Positions 1 to 5,890 of a DNA stretch of 10,659 nucleotides are shown piece after piece. The DNA comes from Bacteroidota bacterium. GTDB taxonomy: Bacteria; Bacteroidota; Bacteroidia; Chitinophagales; Chitinophagaceae. Made by a program: the position numbers and the translations under genes. Each line of letters opens with the position of its first letter. Positions within the stretch are counted from its first letter, which is position 1. The stretch spans positions 1-10,659 of the forward strand of contig JAGWPQ010000175.1 in assembly GCA_028877045.1 (NCBI GenBank). The letters are read 5' to 3'. The notes beneath the pieces are model-generated. The model was not told where the DNA came from. It did no database searches and saw nothing but the letters and a program-made list of their open reading frames with translations.

Positions 1-672
1 GATGAAAAGAACAGGTTATTTATTGTTGAATCGTTCAGTCCGATCCGTTATCCCAAAAAATACATAAGTAAAAATGGTCAACTATTAGAACATTCGCCTT
101 ATTGTGAAAGAGATATCCGCACCCCAAAAAATTTAATGACAAATGATGAAGCAGGTGATTTTTTGATCAAAACAAAAAAGAAATCTGTTTTATACGGATT
201 ACATTATGCACATCATCCCTTTGATGTAATAGGTTGGGATGGTTGTTGCTATCCGTATGCATTCAGCATTCACGATTTTGAACCCATTACCGGAAGGCTG
301 CATCAGCCACCGCCTGTGCATCAAACATTTGAAGCGAACAATTTCGTGGTGTGCAGTTTTGTACCGCGTTTGTATGATTATCATCCTGATTCAATTCCGG
401 CACCATACAACCATAGTAATATTGACAGCGACGAATTATTGTATTACGTTGACGGAGATTTTATGAGCCGGAAAAATGTGACGAGAGGAATGATCACCTT
501 ACATCCTGCAGGTATTCCGCATGGTCCGCATCCTGGTGCAGTTGAAAAAAGTATTGGCGCCAAGGAAACAAAAGAATTAGCTGTAATGGTTGATACATTT
601 CATCCATTGATGCTGACAGAAGATGCATTGAAAATAGAAAATGGAAATTACACGATGAGCTGGGCAGAGTAA
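1..672 (+). CDS. hmgA: Homogentisate 1,2-dioxygenase, 3' part (5' end outside window)
   Basis: This is the last 223 codons of a cupin-fold Fe(II) dioxygenase that opens the homogentisate ring to maleylacetoacetate in cytosolic Tyr/Phe catabolism. The frame is open from base 1, so an internal ATG at 136 is not the start; the family is usually about 380-440 residues, so the N-terminal third or more is missing. Numbering from the first codon in the window, the family segment HQTFEANNFVVCSFVPR is present, followed by H138 and E145 (HSNIDSDE) and by HPAGIPHGPHPG at 168-179. From family knowledge the iron ligands are His, Glu and His, here most likely H138, E145 and H174. H138 and E145 are separated by six residues, whereas I recall five in the human enzyme. 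The protein ends in the typical ELAVMVDTFHPL region. The downstream phenylalanine hydroxylase, 73 bp away on the same strand, supports the pathway assignment. The alternative is a homogentisate-dioxygenase-like paralogue; I consider the family certain. Confidence 0.93.
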   Translation, partial: DEKNRLFIVESFSPIRYPKKYISKNGQLLEHSPYCERDIRTPKNLMTNDEAGDFLIKTKKKSVLYGLHYAHHPFDVIGWDGCCYPYAFSIHDFEPITGRLHQPPPVHQTFEANNFVVCSFVPRLYDYHPDSIPAPYNHSNIDSDELLYYVDGDFMSRKNVTRGMITLHPAGIPHGPHPGAVEKSIGAKETKELAVMVDTFHPLMLTEDALKIENGNYTMSWAE

Positions 673-745
673 TTTGACAAATATAAAATATATAAATTTT
701 TATTTAATAAATAAGATGCTATAAAAACATTAAACCGCTTGCTCT

Positions 746-1489
746 ATGAATATGATAAATGAGATCAACTATCCCGAACAACAATACGGGAATTATACCG
801 ACACTGAAAATACTATTTGGGCACTTTTGTACAAACGCCAGATGGATAGTATCAGTGCTGTTGCTTCTCCACATTTTAGTAATGGCCTTAGTCTGTTGGG
901 TTTTACATCAGCCTCAATTCCGGATTTTAAACAAGTGAATAAACATTTACACCAGGCTACGGGATGGACCATCTATGCTGTGCCCGGTTTGATACCGAAT
1001 GATATATTCTTTCACCGCATGGCCTCGAAATCTTTTGGCGCTACCTGTTGGTTGCGAAAGATGGAACAATTGGATTATCTGGAAGAGCCGGATATGTTTC
1101 ATGATGTATTTGGTCATGTGCCCTTGCTGGCAGACCCTGTTATCAGTAAGTTTCTGGAAGCACTTGCAGGCGTGGCGATTAATTATTTAGACAATGAAAT
1201 GGTGATCGAATATATAGCAAGACTTTACTGGTACACAATCGAATTTGGATTAATCAAAGAAGGCGGACAACTGAAGATATATGGCGCCGGAATTCTTTCC
1301 TCGATAGGTGAAACGAAATTTTGTTTATCAACAGATGCTAACCCGATACCCTTTGATGTGAATCAAATTTTGCAGACGCCTTATATTAAAGATAGTTTTC
1401 AGCAACAATATTTTGTGTTGGACAGCATTCATCAATTAGAGGGAGCGGTTGAGGAATTGAAAAAATATATTGATCAATCAATTCATTGA
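746..1489 (+). CDS. phhA: Phenylalanine 4-monooxygenase (aromatic amino acid hydroxylase)
   Basis: A 247-residue catalytic-domain-only aromatic amino acid hydroxylase, which converts L-Phe to L-Tyr using O2, non-haem iron and a reduced pterin in the cytosol. The iron site is visible: the segment EEPDMFHDVFGHVPLL at 113-128 carries H119 and H124 (His-x4-His), and E166 lies in LYWYTIEFG (160-168), the usual third ligand. The size fits the compact bacterial form, which lacks the N-terminal ACT regulatory domain and C-terminal tetramerisation helix of the animal enzymes. The start is the ATG at 746; a second in-frame ATG at 752 is possible, and neither has a good Shine-Dalgarno, as is usual in Bacteroidota. 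The gene follows hmgA after a very AT-rich 73-bp gap, consistent with one Phe/Tyr catabolic unit, though a separate promoter cannot be excluded. No pterin carbinolamine dehydratase (phhB) is in the window. The tryptophan hydroxylase subfamily is a formal alternative but unlikely in this context. Confidence 0.94.
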   Translation: MNMINEINYPEQQYGNYTDTENTIWALLYKRQMDSISAVASPHFSNGLSLLGFTSASIPDFKQVNKHLHQATGWTIYAVPGLIPNDIFFHRMASKSFGATCWLRKMEQLDYLEEPDMFHDVFGHVPLLADPVISKFLEALAGVAINYLDNEMVIEYIARLYWYTIEFGLIKEGGQLKIYGAGILSSIGETKFCLSTDANPIPFDVNQILQTPYIKDSFQQQYFVLDSIHQLEGAVEELKKYIDQSIH

Positions 1490-1800
1490 TTAAACCCTGA
1501 TTTAAAATTTGTACTCAGTTAAAGTATATTAATTGTGTTGCCTGTATTGCCAAAAGCTATAACAACATGTACATGGTTGGGCATAATTACATATATCCTG
1601 TTATATAATTGCTGTACTAAGTCCCTGCTTCGAAATATATCTGCTAACCCTAAACGACGTGCCTTTGCGGAAAAGAAAGAGTTGAATCAAAAATTGTTTC
1701 CTATCAATAATTCTCAACCTCAAATTTCACAGGCAAAATAATATTGTATTGATACAATCCTTTCATTCACTTGTTTTCATTTATCTTCAAAGAAGAATTA
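1490..1800. other. 311-bp spacer between phhA and the GH9 gene, no convincing gene
   Basis: No supported coding region. A 68-codon open frame from a GTG at 1535 to 1741 has a short hydrophobic stretch and a Lys-rich tail, but no ATG, no clear ribosome site and no recognisable family, so I do not call it. The stretch should hold the 3' end of the phhA message and the promoter of the GH9 gene. Its clearest structure is the palindrome at 1743-1758. I found no convincing TTTG / TAnnTTTG Bacteroidota promoter and no T-tailed terminator after phhA; the small AT hairpin across the phhA stop (1476-1491) has no T-run. Confidence 0.5.
1743..1758. promoter_or_regulatory. Perfect 7+2+7 palindrome upstream of the GH9 gene, operator-like
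   Basis: ATTGTAT-TG-ATACAAT is a perfect inverted repeat with 7-bp arms and a 2-bp spacer, ending 42 bp before the ATG at 1801. Its size and symmetry fit a dimeric repressor or activator site. It could also be a weak AT-rich hairpin at the 3' end of the upstream transcript, since CCTTTC follows it. The regulator is unknown, and short AT-rich palindromes do occur by chance. Confidence 0.25.
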
Positions 1801-4326
1801 ATGGTCATGAATAAGGCATTTCTTTTACTTATTGTATTCTTTTCTTTATCATTCAAACAGCTTGAAAAAGAACAATCATTTATTCGGATCAATCAATTAG
1901 GATATACGACCAAAGGAATAAAAGTAGCAGTTTGGTGCAGCAGAGAAAATATTTCTATATCTAAATTTGAATTAATCGACTCATCTTCTAACAAAACTAT
2001 TTATACAAATGCTGCAGGTGATCCGTTTGGTGCTTATGGTCCTTTCAAACAAACTTATCGTTTGAATTTTTCTGCATTCACTACACCAGGAAAATATTTT
2101 ATTAAAGCAGGTAATGCAGTTTCTCCGGTTTTTAAAATAGATGATGATGTGTATAAAGGAACTGCTGATTTTTGTTTGCAATACATGCGCCAGCAAAGAA
2201 GCGGCTTTAATCCATTTCTGAAAGACAGTTGCCATACACATGACGGTTATGTTTTGTATGGTTCATCTGCCGGAATCAAGGACAGCGCTCATTTTGATGT
2301 AACCGGTGGATGGCATGATGCCAGTGATTATTTGCAATACAGTTCAACCTCTGCCAATGCAACATATCATTTGCTGATGGCTTTCAGAGATTTCCCAAAA
2401 GTCTTCCCCGATAAAAAACAAAGCAATGGTTTGGATGGGGAAAATGGTATACCCGATATTTTAGATGAAGCAAAATGGGGGTTGGATTGGTTATTAAAAA
2501 TGCATCCTCAACAAAATATTTTATTTAATCAGTTGGGAGATGACAGGGATCATATGGGAATGAGAATTCCGAAAGAAGATAATTATTACGGTAAAGGATT
2601 CGAACGTCCTGTTTATTTTATTACAGGTGAACCGCAGCAACGCGGTAAGTTTATGAATAACACAACGGGTACAAGTTCTACTGCAGCAAAATTTACAAGT
2701 GCTTTTGCATTGGGTCATACTTTATTCAATAAAACAAATCCTGCTTATGCAAAATTGCTGAAAGAAAAAGCGTTTTCTTCTTATGCATTTGCGAATAAAA
2801 AGAAAGGTGTTACACAAACTGTTTCGGTTGTTTCGCCTTATATCTATGAAGAAGAAGATTGGGAAGATGATATGGGTTTAGCTGCAACTCAATTATATGA
2901 ATTGACGAAAGAAAATAAATATCGTGATTCAGCCCGATCATTTTTAGATAGTGCTTATCATCAAACATGGTTGGGTAAAGACACAGCAAAACATTACCAG
3001 TACTATCCATTCATTAATCTTGGTGTGAAAGAATTAGCAAACACATGGAATCATTCTATGAACGCGACAGATTTAATGACCAATTATGGTCTTCAAATTT
3101 TGACTGTTTGGAAGAAAGCAAAACACAATGCATTTTATCGTGGCATTCCTTTTATTTGGTGCAGTAATAATTTAACCGTTGCGTTTGCAATGGAATGTTA
3201 TTGGTATCGTAAACAAGATAATGATAACCAATTTGTAGAATTAGAACAATCAAATTTTGATTGGCTATTAGGCTGTAACCCTTGGGGCACCAGCATGGTA
3301 TATGGTTTGCCTTCATGGGGTGATACACCAACTGATCCTCATTCTGCATTCACTCATTTAAAGAATTATCCAATCAATGGCGGATTGATCGATGGTCCGG
3401 TTTATACATCTATCTATAAAAATTTAATCGGAATAAAACTAACACATGAAGATGCATACAAAGATATTCAAAGTGATTTGGCTGTATATCATGATGATTA
3501 TGGTGATTACAGTACCAACGAACCAACCATGGATGGAACAGCCAGTTTAATATATTTATTGGCTGCAAAAGAAGCGGAAAGTAAAAGTGCAATATCACAA
3601 CCCAAACCATTTTGGAAGAATCGGAATATTACTTTGAGTCATGGCGCAATTGTAAGAGGCGACAGTACAAAAAAAGAAATTGCATTAGTTTTTACGGCTG
3701 ATGAATTTGGAGAAGGAATTCCTTCCATCATTGAAACACTTCAAAAACAAAATGTAAATGCTTCATTCTTTTTTACCGGAAGATTTTATAATAATGCGAT
3801 GAATGAATCAAACATAAAAAATTTGTACAAGAACTTTCATTATTTAGGTCCACATTCGAACGATCATTTGTTGTATTGCGCTTGGAATAAGCGTGACAGC
3901 ACATTGATAAGCAGAGGAACATTTATGCATGATTATAATTTGAATGAACAAGCCATGGAAAAATTAAAAGTTTATGAACCATGGCAAAGATTTTTTATTC
4001 CTCCATATGAATGGTGGAATGATGAAGTGGCAAGATGGTGCAACGAGATCGGCATATCATTATTTAACTTAACACCCGGCTCTGCGACCAATGCAGATTA
4101 TACTTATCCTGAAATGGGCACTTCTTATAAAACCAGCGAAGAATTATTAAATCGTGTCAAGCAATTATCAAAACAAACAAATGGATTGAATGGTTATATT
4201 TTCCTTATTCATGCAGGAACAGACCCAAGAAGAAAAGATAAATTATATAACAGGTTGAATGAAATGATCGATTACTTAAAAAATGAAGGTTATCAACTGA
4301 AAAGTATTGATCAATTATTGCATTGA
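1801..4326 (+). CDS. Exported two-domain enzyme: Ig-like/GH9 glycoside hydrolase fused to NodB-like (CE4-type) deacetylase
   Basis: An 841-residue protein with a signal peptide (about 1-18, MVMNKAFLLLIVFFSLSF) and no lipobox, so probably periplasmic or secreted. Residues ~25-110 form the Ig-like domain that precedes many bacterial GH9 enzymes (INQLGY, 30-35). Residues ~115-595 are the GH9 (alpha/alpha)6 barrel: GGWHDASD at 169-176 gives the catalytic pair D173/D176, NPWGTSMVYG and PHSAF lie near 493-517, and N573-E574-P575 supplies the catalytic acid E574. Residues ~610-841 resemble a NodB polysaccharide deacetylase: FTADEFG at 631-637, metal-site HSNDH with H685/H689, IPPYEWW at 733-739, and the terminal LIH motif with H804. 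Two classic positions differ: TFDDG becomes TADEF (second Asp to Glu635) and the Arg of RPPY becomes Ile733. GH9 covers endoglucanases and exo-beta-glucosaminidases, so the substrate (beta-glucan or chito-oligosaccharide) is unresolved. The start at 1801 follows AGAAG at 1791-1795; 1807 is also possible, and an in-frame TTG at 1771 would spoil the signal peptide. No SusC/SusD or other carbohydrate genes flank it. Confidence 0.9.
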   Translation: MVMNKAFLLLIVFFSLSFKQLEKEQSFIRINQLGYTTKGIKVAVWCSRENISISKFELIDSSSNKTIYTNAAGDPFGAYGPFKQTYRLNFSAFTTPGKYFIKAGNAVSPVFKIDDDVYKGTADFCLQYMRQQRSGFNPFLKDSCHTHDGYVLYGSSAGIKDSAHFDVTGGWHDASDYLQYSSTSANATYHLLMAFRDFPKVFPDKKQSNGLDGENGIPDILDEAKWGLDWLLKMHPQQNILFNQLGDDRDHMGMRIPKEDNYYGKGFERPVYFITGEPQQRGKFMNNTTGTSSTAAKFTSAFALGHTLFNKTNPAYAKLLKEKAFSSYAFANKKKGVTQTVSVVSPYIYEEEDWEDDMGLAATQLYELTKENKYRDSARSFLDSAYHQTWLGKDTAKHYQYYPFINLGVKELANTWNHSMNATDLMTNYGLQILTVWKKAKHNAFYRGIPFIWCSNNLTVAFAMECYWYRKQDNDNQFVELEQSNFDWLLGCNPWGTSMVYGLPSWGDTPTDPHSAFTHLKNYPINGGLIDGPVYTSIYKNLIGIKLTHEDAYKDIQSDLAVYHDDYGDYSTNEPTMDGTASLIYLLAAKEAESKSAISQPKPFWKNRNITLSHGAIVRGDSTKKEIALVFTADEFGEGIPSIIETLQKQNVNASFFFTGRFYNNAMNESNIKNLYKNFHYLGPHSNDHLLYCAWNKRDSTLISRGTFMHDYNLNEQAMEKLKVYEPWQRFFIPPYEWWNDEVARWCNEIGISLFNLTPGSATNADYTYPEMGTSYKTSEELLNRVKQLSKQTNGLNGYIFLIHAGTDPRRKDKLYNRLNEMIDYLKNEGYQLKSIDQLLH

Positions 4327-4436
4327 GTAAATCATTGTTGTTTCATCCCGCAATCCCTTTCTTCGTGATTTCATCTTACATTCTTATTATCTTCCTGCTA
4401 TTTCCTACGAGCGCTTACGAACAACTACCGAAGAAA

Positions 4437-4452
4437 CCTGCTGCAAGGCAGG
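4437..4452 (-). terminator. Possible weak terminator after the DCC gene
   Basis: Read on the minus strand, CCTGC-CTTGCA-GCAGG forms a 5-bp GC-rich stem with a 6-nt loop, followed directly by TTTCTTC, about 42 nt downstream of the DCC stop codon. The short stem and interrupted T-run make it weak. It lies in the 167-bp gap between convergent genes, where terminators are expected; I saw no second one serving the plus-strand GH9 gene. Confidence 0.35.
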
Positions 4453-4493
4453 AATGAGTTAATAGTAAAATGTGAAACAAGTATTACAACCTC

Positions 4494-4910
4494 TTATCCT
4501 AAGAATAAATTTTTCATATTTTCTGTTGGCAACCAACATTCTTCTTTTTTGCCAAACCATTTATAACGTTTATTGGCAATAACAGAATACATATAATTTC
4601 GGATAAATGCAGGAACAAGAATAAAAACGTACATCATTTTCCAAGCGCCTGATAATTGTTTGGCAACTTTTAATGCTGCAGTTGATCGCGTAAATAATTT
4701 TCCATCCTCTATTAAAATAAATGAGTTCATATTATTTTCATTCAATTCAAACTGATACAAAACATTTTTCCCAAACTTGCTTTGCAGAGAGGCAAAACGA
4801 AATTGTTTTTTCTTATCTCTTTTAATGATGAACTGAACACTGCCGCAACATAAATTGCAAACACCATCAAATAAAATAACAGGGCTTTTTATTTCATTCC
4901 ATTCAATCAT
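4494..4910 (-). CDS. DCC-family (DUF393) thiol-disulfide oxidoreductase-like protein
   Basis: A 138-residue protein of the DCC/DUF393 family, small proteins with a thioredoxin-like CxxC named after a conserved D-x-x-C-x-x-C motif. The hallmark is near the N-terminus: FDGVCNLC, giving D15, C18 and C21, with an extra Cys at 22, followed by the family pattern of a basic RDKKK segment and FRFASLQS. A hydrophobic stretch (about 94-106) and KEECWLP with C125 close the protein, and the length is normal for the family. The biochemical role of DCC proteins is poorly established, so redox activity is a family-level expectation only. The start ATG (complement of 4908-4910) lies only about 14 nt beyond the T-tract of the yebC terminator, leaving little room for its own promoter. 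It converges with the GH9 gene. Confidence 0.9.
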   Translation of the reverse strand: MIEWNEIKSPVILFDGVCNLCCGSVQFIIKRDKKKQFRFASLQSKFGKNVLYQFELNENNMNSFILIEDGKLFTRSTAALKVAKQLSGAWKMMYVFILVPAFIRNYMYSVIANKRYKWFGKKEECWLPTENMKNLFLG

Positions 4911-4924
4911 CCGATAAAATTAAT

Positions 4925-4961
4925 TTAAAATAAAAAGAGACTGATCAATAAACCAGTCTCT
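4925..4961 (-). terminator. Intrinsic terminator of yebC
   Basis: On the minus strand a perfect 8-bp stem AGAGACTG / CAGTCTCT with a 10-nt loop (stem positions 4954-4961 and 4936-4943) is followed by TTTTTATTTT. It begins about 25 nt after the yebC stop codon, which is standard geometry for a rho-independent terminator. On the plus strand no T-run follows it, so it is directional. Confidence 0.88.
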
Positions 4962-4985
4962 CTAAACTATTGTACACATTGGGTT

Positions 4986-5708
4986 TTATCCCATGTTATG
5001 AAACACTTTATTAACATCTTCATCCTGTTCCAATCGTTCAATTAATTTACTTACATCTTCGGCCTGTTCGTCGGTTACCGGAACTGTTGTTGTCGGTATC
5101 CATTCCAACTCTGCACTGATGGGTGTTAGATTTTTATCTTCCAATGCTTTTTGTAGTTTACCAAAATCAACAAATGCACAACGCAATACAATAATATTGT
5201 TGCCATTATCATCGGTACTTTCGCCTAATTCATCCAAACCAAAATCAATTAATTCCAATTCCAATTCTTCAATATCCAAACCTTCGGGTTTTAATTTAAA
5301 TACACCCATCTTCTTAAACTGAAAACTTACGCTGCCGCTGTTACCCATGGCACCGCCGCCTTTATTAAAATGGCTTTTTACATTGGCAACCGTACGCACA
5401 TGATTATCAGTTGCAGCTTCCACCAGCAATGCAACGCCATGAGGCGCATAACCTTCGTACATTATTTCTTCGTAATTGGTGGTGTCTTTACCCATGGCTC
5501 TTTTAATAGCCGCTTCTACCCTGTCCTTGGGCATACCTACACTCTTCGCGTTTTGAAAACATCTGCGCAATGCAGGATTGGTGGCCACATCGGGTCCGCT
5601 TGCTTTTACGGCAATCACAATTTCTTTTCCGATACGGGTAAATTGTTTGGCCATTCTGTCCCAGCGGGCAAACATGGTTGCTTTTCTTACTTCAAAAATT
5701 CTTCCCAT
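4986..5708 (-). CDS. yebC: YebC/PmpR/TACO1-family protein (probable ribosome-associated translation factor)
   Basis: A 240-residue YebC-family protein. The family was long annotated as DNA-binding transcriptional regulators; more recent work on YebC and mitochondrial TACO1 points to a ribosome-associated role in relieving stalling at proline-rich sequences. The three-domain architecture is evident: a basic N-terminal helical domain (MAKQFTRIGKEI from 19, then NPALRRCFQNAKSVGMPKD at 44-62 and AIKRAMGK), the signature region YEGYAPHGVALLVEAATDN at 84-102 with HFNKGGGAMGNSGSVSFQF ending at 131, and an acidic C-terminal ferredoxin-like domain with the usual WIPTTTVPV and EQDEDVNKVFHN. Length is normal. 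The N-terminus MGRIFEVRKATMFARW is the variant I associate with Bacteroidota (commonly MGRAFEFRKARKFKRW). It appears monocistronic, closed by its own terminator and separated from the permease by a terminator and a repeat block. Confidence 0.96.
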   Translation of the reverse strand: MGRIFEVRKATMFARWDRMAKQFTRIGKEIVIAVKASGPDVATNPALRRCFQNAKSVGMPKDRVEAAIKRAMGKDTTNYEEIMYEGYAPHGVALLVEAATDNHVRTVANVKSHFNKGGGAMGNSGSVSFQFKKMGVFKLKPEGLDIEELELELIDFGLDELGESTDDNGNNIIVLRCAFVDFGKLQKALEDKNLTPISAELEWIPTTTVPVTDEQAEDVSKLIERLEQDEDVNKVFHNMG

Positions 5709-5746
5709 TAATTGTTGTTATTTATAATTTTAAATTTTGTTGATGG

Positions 5747-5812
5747 GTGATAGTTCATAGGTCATAGTTCGAACCTATTACCTATGAACCAGTACCTATA
5801 ACCTATGATCAT
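5747..5812. repeat. Intergenic block of inverted CATAGG/CCTATG repeats, hairpin-forming
   Basis: The core 5753-5789 folds into a long hairpin centred on TTCGAA. Outer arms GTTCATAGGT (5753-5762) and ACCTATGAAC (5780-5789) pair perfectly over 10 bp; after one C/T mismatch another 4 bp (ATAG/CTAT) pair. Further copies of the CCTAT unit follow at about 5795 and 5802, ending in CCTATGATCAT, and the left side begins with GGGTGATAG. There is no T-run, so it is not a canonical terminator. It lies between the yebC start and the permease terminator. It resembles the short self-similar intergenic repeats frequent in Bacteroidota genomes; whether it recurs elsewhere cannot be seen from this window. Confidence 0.75.
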
Positions 5813-5851
5813 TTCTTTGAATGGCGGCAAATTTAGTTGATTGCATCCTAC

Positions 5852-5884
5852 AAACAAAAAACCTCCGCGTGTAGCGAAGGTTTT
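5852..5884 (-). terminator. Intrinsic terminator of the amino acid permease gene
   Basis: On the minus strand AAAACCTTCGC - TACAC - GCGGAGGTTTT forms an 11-bp stem in which the only non-Watson-Crick position is a U-G wobble, with a 5-nt loop, running into TTTTTTGTTTG. It starts about 6 nt after the permease stop codon. On the plus strand the wobble becomes a C-A mismatch, so the structure is tuned to minus-strand transcription, although T's on both sides could make it partly bidirectional. Confidence 0.9.
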
Positions 5885-5890
5885 ACAATT

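Noticed and set aside
1..135. HmgA as a truncated pseudogene starting at the ATG at 136
   Set aside because: The frame is open and homologous back to base 1, so the truncation is only the window edge.
673..745. Promoter for phhA (TTTG at 673-676 with TAAATTTT at 693-700)
   Set aside because: The spacing is about 16 bp instead of the usual 19-21 and the last base of the -7 element is wrong; chance is likely in such AT-rich sequence.
1476..1491. AATCAA-TTCA-TTGATT hairpin over the phhA stop as a terminator
   Set aside because: Only six mostly A-T pairs and no following T-run.
1535..1741. 68-codon plus-strand open frame with GTG start between phhA and the GH9 gene
   Set aside because: No ATG, no clear ribosome site and no family resemblance; its hydrophobic stretch before a Cys pair (ILLYNCC) does not make a valid lipobox. 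Most likely chance.
1771..1800. TTG start ten codons upstream for the GH9 protein
   Set aside because: It would put MFSFIFKEEL in front of a normal signal peptide; the ATG at 1801 has AGAAG at good spacing.
5370..5711. 113-codon plus-strand open frame antisense to yebC
   Set aside because: Shadow of the well-supported YebC frame; no domain or start signal.
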